Shown: positions 29,272 through 35,491 of the stretch, piece by piece
Layout of the letters: every line of letters starts with the position of its first letter
Position numbering within the stretch: the stretch's first letter is position 1
NCBI GenBank assembly: GCA_027046265.1
Contig: JALTZF010000122.1
Span: 1 to 35,491, forward strand
Reading direction: 5' to 3'
Source: Pyrodictiaceae archaeon
GTDB lineage: Archaea; Thermoproteota; Thermoprotei_A; Sulfolobales; Pyrodictiaceae
Length of the DNA stretch: 35,491 nucleotides
The notes under the pieces: model-generated
What the model was told of the DNA's origin: nothing
The model's database searches: none
Seen by the model: only the letters and a program-made list of their open reading frames with translations
Translations under genes and position numbers: made by a program

Positions 29272-30513
29272 CTATCTTCTCGCTTGACTCATGATTGTCC
29301 CTTCTCTTATCAATTGTGTAATCTTTGTGGATGCTTTTTCTCTGAGGTCTTCTACGTCCCATACTTCAAGGCTAGTTTCTGGAACTATTGTTTTATCGGG
29401 TACTACGAGTATTTGCCTGGCATCTGGAAACTTGCCCAGTTTCTCCTCTATCTTCTTGACTTCACTTTTTGTAAGCTCATTGGACCACTTTACCTCAGCT
29501 ACCAAGTGTATCCCCTTGTACTCTACTAGTGCTATGTCTATTTCTGGCTCTAGGACTTTTACAGGTTTCGAGCCGAAGTACTCTGATAAGAATCTCTCAA
29601 TAAAACGCTCAATTAATATTGGTAGATAGGATTTGGTTATTTTCTCAACATAATTCCAGGGCTGCAGGAAGTCGTAGAATCCATATCTGGCATCTAAGTA
29701 GTATACAATCTCTGTTAGAGGTGAGACATGCCTGTATATGCTCCGCCTCTTTTTACCCCAAACCTCTATTCTCTCTATGAGACCAGTCCTAAGCATAATA
29801 TCTAGGTACTTAGTTATATATGAAGTTGAGGGTTTTTCTATGAGTCCCCTAGAGTAGAGATAGTTTGCCATCTCAGAAAGCCTATTCTTCCCAGCTGCTA
29901 GGGCCTCTAGTATTGCATCAAATCTACGTGTATAGACATAGTCTTCTTCGTCTATAACTTCGCCTACAAGGGACCGTGCAAACTCTCTGCCAGACAGGAT
30001 AATATCCTTAAGATCTCTGCCAACCAGTATGGGCTCTTGGTAGAAGACAAGTCTCTCTACAAGCTCCTTCCCTTCAAACCCCCAGTCTACAGCCAACAAC
30101 TCGATAGGCGACAGCAAGCCTACTCTCCTAATTGAGAACAAACCCTTAAGCGGGGCCTCAATGCCTTCAACAAACTGTCTATAGTAGTGCATTGTTGAAG
30201 TTATCAAGACAAGGTTCTCCCGGCAAACCCCCGCCTGAAGAGCGTCAAAGAGCCTCGGGCTAGCCCGGTGGAACTCATCAAGCACAACATTGTCTTCCAG
30301 CCTACAAATCCTAATAAATGTACTCGTGTCAAGTAGCTGGTCCTCTACAGGATCATAAATAGTGCCTCCTTTCCTAACAATAAAGTATTGATAGTCTGGC
30401 AGTACTAGCCTAGTATAGAAGGTTTTTCCAGTCTTTCTTCTGCCATAAAGTAGCCTTCTACCCTTCATTAGCAGGAACTCTTCAAGCCAAGGCCTCTTAA
30501 CTATAATACTCAC
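29272..30513 (-). CDS. Archaeal AAA ATPase with C-terminal DUF234/nuclease-like domain
   Basis: RRLLYGRRKTGKTFYTRL, NVVLDEFHRASPRLFDAL, and LVAEVKWSNELTKSEVKKIEEKL (PD-(D/E)xK-like D/ExK). Confidence 0.78.
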   Translation of the reverse strand: MSIIVKRPWLEEFLLMKGRRLLYGRRKTGKTFYTRLVLPDYQYFIVRKGGTIYDPVEDQLLDTSTFIRICRLEDNVVLDEFHRASPRLFDALQAGVCRENLVLITSTMHYYRQFVEGIEAPLKGLFSIRRVGLLSPIELLAVDWGFEGKELVERLVFYQEPILVGRDLKDIILSGREFARSLVGEVIDEEDYVYTRRFDAILEALAAGKNRLSEMANYLYSRGLIEKPSTSYITKYLDIMLRTGLIERIEVWGKKRRSIYRHVSPLTEIVYYLDARYGFYDFLQPWNYVEKITKSYLPILIERFIERFLSEYFGSKPVKVLEPEIDIALVEYKGIHLVAEVKWSNELTKSEVKKIEEKLGKFPDARQILVVPDKTIVPETSLEVWDVEDLREKASTKITQLIREGTIMSQARR

Positions 30514-30547
30514 AGTATCATACCACCAGTATGATACTCACAGTATC
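30506..30547 (-). promoter_or_regulatory. Nested-palindrome operator at the AAA ATPase start
   Basis: ATACTCACAGTATC at 30506-30519 and 30534-30547 (28-bp period); perfect 10-bp inverted repeat AGTATCATAC-CACCA-GTATGATACT at 30514-30538; TATA-like sequence just upstream. Confidence 0.65.
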
Positions 30548-30718
30548 TAATACTAAAATATAAGCTTTGAGCACAGAGACTCAAACACCACAATTAGGCT
30601 CTACCCTATACATTCTTCATTACTAGTATTGAGTGCTGAAAATGAGCTGTTTGCACACTGCAGAAGGTTATAAGGTTATGTAGTTGTATAGGTGTTTTAA
30701 GGTGTATACATAGACTAA

Positions 30719-31051
30719 ATGCTATGGGTTTGTGCTGTGGCTATTAGGGCTAGGCTATTAGCCTCCTTGGTAGTGTCTGTTGTACGGCTACTACTCATAG
30801 CCTCATACGTGTTCTTAGCGCTTAAATTATACGAGTTCTTTATTCGGATCCGTTACAAGTTCTGGGCTTTAAGGTTTGGAGTGATCCTATGGTTTGCTGG
30901 TATACGTGGAGAGTATAGGAGGAGAATGCTCCAGGCGTATCGTAGTGCTCTAGAGCAGAATAGGCCGAGTATTCCTGGGCCCCTGAAGCTTGGGAGGATG
31001 CTTGGATTCCTGGACACAGGCTGGCCACTGGGAAGGAGAAGAAGTGAGTAA
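30719..31051 (+). CDS. Small membrane protein with basic C-terminal tail
   Basis: Hydrophobic N-terminus then RRRMLQAYRSALEQNRPSIPGPLKLGRMLGFLDTGWPLGRRRSE. Confidence 0.55.
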   Translation: MLWVCAVAIRARLLASLVVSVVRLLLIASYVFLALKLYEFFIRIRYKFWALRFGVILWFAGIRGEYRRRMLQAYRSALEQNRPSIPGPLKLGRMLGFLDTGWPLGRRRSE

Positions 31052-31100
31052 GGTGACCAGTATACTACTACTAAGTGGGCAGAGAAGAGGGGTGGATTAT

Positions 31101-31598
31101 ATGAGTGTAGGAGAAGAGAATAGAGAGGAGCACGTAAATGAAGGAGAGAGAAGGATGAGTGAAGATGAGGAAGATATTGAGAATCTTAATAGGGTACTAA
31201 ACATTGTTGCTGACTTCTTGAACCAGATAAAAGACATGGCTAAGGAGTTTATTGACATGTTTGCTTCGAGTCTTGACGGGTCCAAGCTTGGTAGAGAGGT
31301 TGCTGAGATGTATAAGAGTCTTGTCGAGGCGGGTATGCCGCCAGAGAAGGCTATGGAGTTTACTGAGAAGTTCTTTAATGCTAAGCTGGAGGCGTCGCCT
31401 AAGATGTCAAAGCTCATAGAGCAGCTGCAAACAGCGTTCTCGGGGCTAGTATCTGGTAAGAAGTGGAAGACTCCACATGTTATTGTTGAGAAGAGTGGTG
31501 AAGAGTTCAAGGTGAAGGTGGAGGGAGAGGAGGAGGAAGAACAGAAAGAGGAAGCTTCTAAGCAAGAAGGGAACAGAGAAGAGAAGGAAGCTGGATAA
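31101..31598 (+). CDS. Helical protein with acidic C-terminal tail, unknown function
   Basis: Preferred ATG 31101 within the track ORF starting at 30990; ends KVKVEGEEEEEQKEEASKQEGNREEKEAG. Confidence 0.65.
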   Translation: MSVGEENREEHVNEGERRMSEDEEDIENLNRVLNIVADFLNQIKDMAKEFIDMFASSLDGSKLGREVAEMYKSLVEAGMPPEKAMEFTEKFFNAKLEASPKMSKLIEQLQTAFSGLVSGKKWKTPHVIVEKSGEEFKVKVEGEEEEEQKEEASKQEGNREEKEAG

Positions 31599-31727
31599 CT
31601 TTGGGGGAGCTACTGTATAAATAACTCAATTATTTTTCCTGACTAGCGTCTTCGATTTTGTTTTCAATATATTCACTTGGTTCCTGCAGAACTTGGCTTG
31701 TGACGTTGCACATTATGGTGTACCGTA

Positions 31728-32171
31728 TTGCGTGAAGAGACTCTTGAAGAGAGGCTTGAGAGGCTTGAAAGACTTTTACTTGATGCTGTTAGGAGGCTTG
31801 AAAGGCTAGAAGAGCTGCTCAGTTCTATGGGTAGTGAAGCAGCTATAGCTGCGAGGCTTGCAACAACTTTTTCTATGCCAGCATATGCTGCTATTGAGGC
31901 TGCTAGGAGAGTAGCAAGACTCTATGCCCGTGTGGGGGACCCTGTTTCGCGGGCTGTGCTTGAGGCTCTTGCTGACTGTGATCCTCATAGTATTAGTGAG
32001 GTTACAAGGAGAGTACGGGAGTTGCGTGGTACTGCTTCAAGGAGGATTGTAAGGGAGCGGCTTAACATGCTGGCTTCTCGGGGCATGGTGCTAGTTGTAG
32101 AGCAGGGAGGAAAGAAGCTTTACAGGCTAGCTTCATGTGAGAAGGGCGTAGAAGAGGGCAGGACTCATTGA
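31728..32171 (+). CDS. Coiled-coil plus winged-helix DNA-binding protein
   Basis: N-terminal heptads LEERLERLERLLLDAVRRLERLEELL; C-terminal VLEALADCDPHSISEVTRRVRELRGTASRRIVRERLNMLASRGMVLVVEQGGKKLYRL. Confidence 0.7.
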   Translation: MREETLEERLERLERLLLDAVRRLERLEELLSSMGSEAAIAARLATTFSMPAYAAIEAARRVARLYARVGDPVSRAVLEALADCDPHSISEVTRRVRELRGTASRRIVRERLNMLASRGMVLVVEQGGKKLYRLASCEKGVEEGRTH

Positions 32172-32968
32172 CTATTTAGCTTCTTAAGGAGTAGTGCATG
32201 GTCTAGAGCTTGCTTGTATAACCTGTACATGTCTTCTCTCGCTTCTACCTCATCACCATAAACTATGACTCCCTCATCAACAATAGTCTTAGCGAGAACA
32301 GGGTCAACTCCAGCCTCATAAACTACAAGGTCGACCTTACACCTTAATTCATCTTCAAACTCGGCAAGCAGCCCTCCAATCTCTAAGAGGCTCCTAGGCT
32401 CGCGGCCGAGCTTAACAAATAGGTCTACATCCTCTCCACAACCATTTCTGGCAAGAGACCCGAATAGTACCACGTACCTAAGTTTCTTCTTCTCTGCAAC
32501 CCTCCTAATTCTCGGCAATACATCGTCTAGACATGGGTCTCCTCGAGCATACCTCTCTATCTCTTCTAGTACGGCTGGAGTCTTATCAGCTATCTCATTG
32601 AAAGCCTTTGCCTCAAGCTCTTTGTCTATTTCTGCATAGGCGTGGACCAGTAGGTTCCTAAAACCAGCTAGGTCTATGAGGAATTGTATTAGCTCATTGC
32701 TAAGCTTAAGTTTCTGTGCTAGGTACTTTGCGAGAGACTTATATGTAGAGGGTTTAACGCCTTGCTGGCGTGACGCTAATACAGCTGCATAGTCGAGTAT
32801 TGTCTGGGCTAGAAGCTGGGCTAGGCGCTCAACAGCGTATACTCTCTCCCTGCCAGCAAGGTAGTCCTTATAGGCCTCTATAAATTCGTCATAGTAGTTT
32901 TTAGCTAGGCTCGCTAGCCTCTCTAATCTCATTAGGTTTTTACACCATGAGTAGTATGTAGCTAGCAT
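32165..32968 (-). CDS. Single-chain HEPN (HepT-like) plus nucleotidyltransferase (MntA-like) fusion
   Basis: HEPN RNxLxHxY-type motif RNLLVHAY followed by nucleotidyltransferase motif VVLFGSLARNGCGEDVDLFVKL in one ORF. Confidence 0.82.
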   Translation of the reverse strand: MLATYYSWCKNLMRLERLASLAKNYYDEFIEAYKDYLAGRERVYAVERLAQLLAQTILDYAAVLASRQQGVKPSTYKSLAKYLAQKLKLSNELIQFLIDLAGFRNLLVHAYAEIDKELEAKAFNEIADKTPAVLEEIERYARGDPCLDDVLPRIRRVAEKKKLRYVVLFGSLARNGCGEDVDLFVKLGREPRSLLEIGGLLAEFEDELRCKVDLVVYEAGVDPVLAKTIVDEGVIVYGDEVEAREDMYRLYKQALDHALLLKKLNSQ

Positions 32969-33088
32969 GTCTTTATATTTGGTTTAGGAGAATAGATTGA
33001 GGCATAAAGGGATAAACTGTAGAAATTCGTGTAGAGCACCCCCTTACAAGGCATGAAATATAGTTAATGACTAACATGGAAGCAGTTT

Positions 33089-33682
33089 GTGGTGAATAGG
33101 TTGAAGCCGGATAAGATGCTGAGAAGAGTGTACCGTATTGCTCCATTATCAATGTATGAAAAGGCGGCAGAGCTAGCAGCAAAACTAGCGCAGGAGAAGA
33201 CTTTATGTGATGTTGGTGGTGGGACAGGGAACTTGTACCGTGCACTCCTCAGGATTGGAGGGGGTGTGGCGTACTATGTGCTTGTGGACCCTGATCCTGG
33301 GCTAACCATGGAGGCCCCTAAGAACCACCATGTAGAGGTTGTTCATGGTGTTGCCGAGGCTCTTCCGATAAGAGGTAAGGCGTGCAACGTCATAGTCTTC
33401 TTTGACTCTCTACACCACTTCAGCAATCCAGCTAAATCGCTGGAGGAGGCTGCTAGAGCGGCGCATTGCCTAGTTGTAGAGGATATTGATAAATCAAAGC
33501 TTATGGGTAAAATAATAGCATGGATAGAGAAGCTCTTGGGGTACCCAGCAAACTTTACAACTCTAGAACAATTAGAGGAGGAGCTTAGCTCCCGGGGTTT
33601 TAGTCTTAAAGGAAGCGATGTTAGCCAGGGTTTGATGCCAGTATACCGTGTAGTGGGATGCGTGGAGGAGCACGTTAAATAA
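33089..33682 (+). CDS. Class I SAM-dependent methyltransferase
   Basis: LCDVGGGTGNLYRAL motif I; NVIVFFDSLHHFSNPAKSLEEAAR. Confidence 0.85.
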   Translation: MVNRLKPDKMLRRVYRIAPLSMYEKAAELAAKLAQEKTLCDVGGGTGNLYRALLRIGGGVAYYVLVDPDPGLTMEAPKNHHVEVVHGVAEALPIRGKACNVIVFFDSLHHFSNPAKSLEEAARAAHCLVVEDIDKSKLMGKIIAWIEKLLGYPANFTTLEQLEEELSSRGFSLKGSDVSQGLMPVYRVVGCVEEHVK

Positions 33683-33715
33683 CTCTATTACACTCCTAGT
33701 AATTGAAGTGAAGTA

Positions 33716-33949
33716 TTGTGTGGTGATTTTATGCCTGCACTACTTTTTGAGGGTGTACTAAGAATTAGAGTGAAGGACTCTGTATTCTATGCGTGTGGGT
33801 ATTGCGGCTTAGTATACGAGAGTAAAGACGTTGCAATGAAGTGTGCTGAGTTCTGCAAGAAACATGGAGGTTGTAGTATTGAGATAGAAAGAATGTCTAT
33901 TGGAAGGATAGAACCGCTATCGTTTAGGCTTACACGGATAAAACCTTAA
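33716..33949 (+). CDS. Small putative zinc-binding protein
   Basis: YACGYCGLVYESKDVAMKCAEFCKKHGGCSIEI. Confidence 0.55.
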   Translation: MCGDFMPALLFEGVLRIRVKDSVFYACGYCGLVYESKDVAMKCAEFCKKHGGCSIEIERMSIGRIEPLSFRLTRIKP

Positions 33950-34138
33950 CTCTTTATAGCTGTAATGTCTACATAGTGATCTGTACGTATACACTAAGAA
34001 AACTTAGTCTCTCGTTGCAGAATAGCGTTTAGAAGGAAGCCCGTAAAGTCTGTATCAGTAAAGGACGGGGGAGTTGAATGGGATTACGGTAAAAAGCTAG
34101 GTTAGGCTAAGTTGTATGGACGTTGCGTGGCGGATGTG

Positions 34139-34837
34139 TTAGCAGTTTGCTACACGCTTCAAGAACTTCTTAGCTAGCTCCTTCTCCTCACTGCTAGCAT
34201 TGTCGTCGTGGCAGAACCACCAGTCGAAGCACTGGAACTTCTCTAGCCTCTCCTTGGCCTCCTTCTCTGTGCCTGGTGGTGGCACTATTAGTCTGTCACC
34301 TATTATCTCGTTGTTCGGCCAGTTGGACGGCACAGCACGGCCATACTTGTCTGTTAGCTGTAGCACTTCTACTAGCCTTAGTATTTCATCGATGTTCCTT
34401 CCAACTGTTAGTGGGTAGTATATTATTGCCCTTATAACCCCCTTATCGTCAACCACAAATACTGCTCTAACTGTGTGGGTTGCACTCTCTGCGTGGAGGA
34501 GGCCAAGCTTCTTTGCAACCTCTCCAGTAGGATCAGCAATTATTGGGAATGGCACTTCTACTCCTAGCTTCTCCTTAATCCACTCCTTCCACTTTATGTG
34601 GCTATAAGTACTGTCAACACTTAAGCCTATGAGTTCTGTGTTGAGCTTCTTGAAGTCCTCATACCTCTTTGCGAATGACACGAACTCTGTTGTACAGACT
34701 GGCGTAAAGTCTGCAGGATGGCTGAATAGCACAAACCACTTACCCTTAAAGTCATCTGGCAACTTTATCTTGCCATGGTCAGTTACTACTTCCATTTCGG
34801 GGAACTTTTCTCCGATTAAGGGTATTGTCCCGGGCAT
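34139..34837 (-). CDS. Peroxiredoxin (archaeal Prx6-like, Aeropyrum-type thiol peroxidase)
   Basis: [17 protein letters not shown] peroxidatic motif; C-terminal [10 protein letters not shown] resolving cysteines. Confidence 0.95.
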   Translation of the reverse strand: MPGTIPLIGEKFPEMEVVTDHGKIKLPDDFKGKWFVLFSHPADFTPVCTTEFVSFAKRYEDFKKLNTELIGLSVDSTYSHIKWKEWIKEKLGVEVPFPIIADPTGEVAKKLGLLHAESATHTVRAVFVVDDKGVIRAIIYYPLTVGRNIDEILRLVEVLQLTDKYGRAVPSNWPNNEIIGDRLIVPPPGTEKEAKERLEKFQCFDWWFCHDDNASSEEKELAKKFLKRVANC

Positions 34838-35165
34838 GGTTTGTCTACCTCAATATATACCAGAACTTATTTCCACCTAGTAACTATTACGGAGAGGATA
34901 TTTAAGTGTATACGCAGGTAGTGTAACAGGTAGCACACACTAACAAGATAACTAGTAAATACAAACCATAGCTACGGTGCCGAATACAGGTTAACATAAA
35001 GGATAATAGTTAAAAGCCGCTAGTACTCTCTATCCAATATATTCCCTAGAACAAATGTGCAAAAACCATTAAGCCTAAAGCCGCTCTACCCTACCATGCA
35101 GACCTAGCACAATAATAGTGTTATCTCTAAGATCCTAGCACTCTAGATCACATAGATTATGATTA

Positions 35166-35491
35166 TTAGTGTTCTAGCCTATAGTCCTTGTCGTGGCCTA
35201 CTAAGCTTATAAACACGTCATTGACGTTTGTCCCAGTATGCCCTCCAGTATCAATCACTGTGCCCAGCTGAGTAAAGAACTCATAGCTATTATTCTCCTC
35301 AAGGTACTCTACAGGGTTCAAGCCCATGCCCAATGCTCTAGGTATAGTAGTCTCATCAGCAACTGCTCCTGCAACAGGACTATTACCGTCAACTCCATCA
35401 GTACCCATACACGCCGCCTTGTATGCATCAAGTATCCTTACCCTCCTAAGAGCAATAGCCAGCGATAACACGAGCTCCTGGCACCTACCCC
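35166..35491 (-). CDS. Glycerate 2-kinase (MOFRL family), C-terminal part, truncated by window edge
   Basis: AACMGTDGVDGNSPVAGAVAD and GTVIDTGGHTGTNVNDVFISLV; frame stays open to 35491. Confidence 0.88.
   Translation of the reverse strand, partial: GRCQELVLSLAIALRRVRILDAYKAACMGTDGVDGNSPVAGAVADETTIPRALGMGLNPVEYLEENNSYEFFTQLGTVIDTGGHTGTNVNDVFISLVGHDKDYRLEH

Noticed and set aside
1-35491. CRISPR arrays, tRNA and rRNA genes
   Set aside because: No regularly spaced repeats and no T-arm/anticodon-arm consensus found on either strand by eye; a tRNAscan/Rfam run would be needed to be definitive.

Overview
This 35.5-kb window looks like a hyperthermophilic crenarchaeal chromosome, probably Desulfurococcales/Pyrodictiaceae-like; that assignment is inferred from protein style only. 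The core content is: an NSUN/RsmB-type m5C methyltransferase; a MoxR-DUF58-DUF4129-DUF4350 membrane operon; a citrate synthase / NADP-isocitrate dehydrogenase / aconitase block; a tungsten-type aldehyde:ferredoxin oxidoreductase; a stand-alone B3/B4-domain protein; two convergent ABC-2 export systems; a peroxiredoxin; and a truncated MOFRL glycerate kinase at the right edge. Three accessory zones surround this core. (i) 0.6-6.4 kb is rich in toxin-antitoxin (TA) loci: VapBC, DUF104-VapC, HEPN-MNT, and a decayed DUF433-DUF5615 pair that the ORF track misses but which I could reconstruct across frameshifts. (ii) 26.2-33 kb holds a HerA-like ATPase, a divergent pair of ribbon-helix-helix genes (one missing from the ORF track), a DUF234-type AAA ATPase behind a nested-palindrome operator, an unassigned three-gene cassette (membrane protein, acidic helical protein, coiled-coil winged helix), and a single-chain HepT-MntA-like HEPN/nucleotidyltransferase fusion. 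(iii) The 18955-19295 intergenic region looks like a structured RNA or a mobile-element remnant. No CRISPR array, tRNA or rRNA was recognised. All calls were made by eye; no database search was run.
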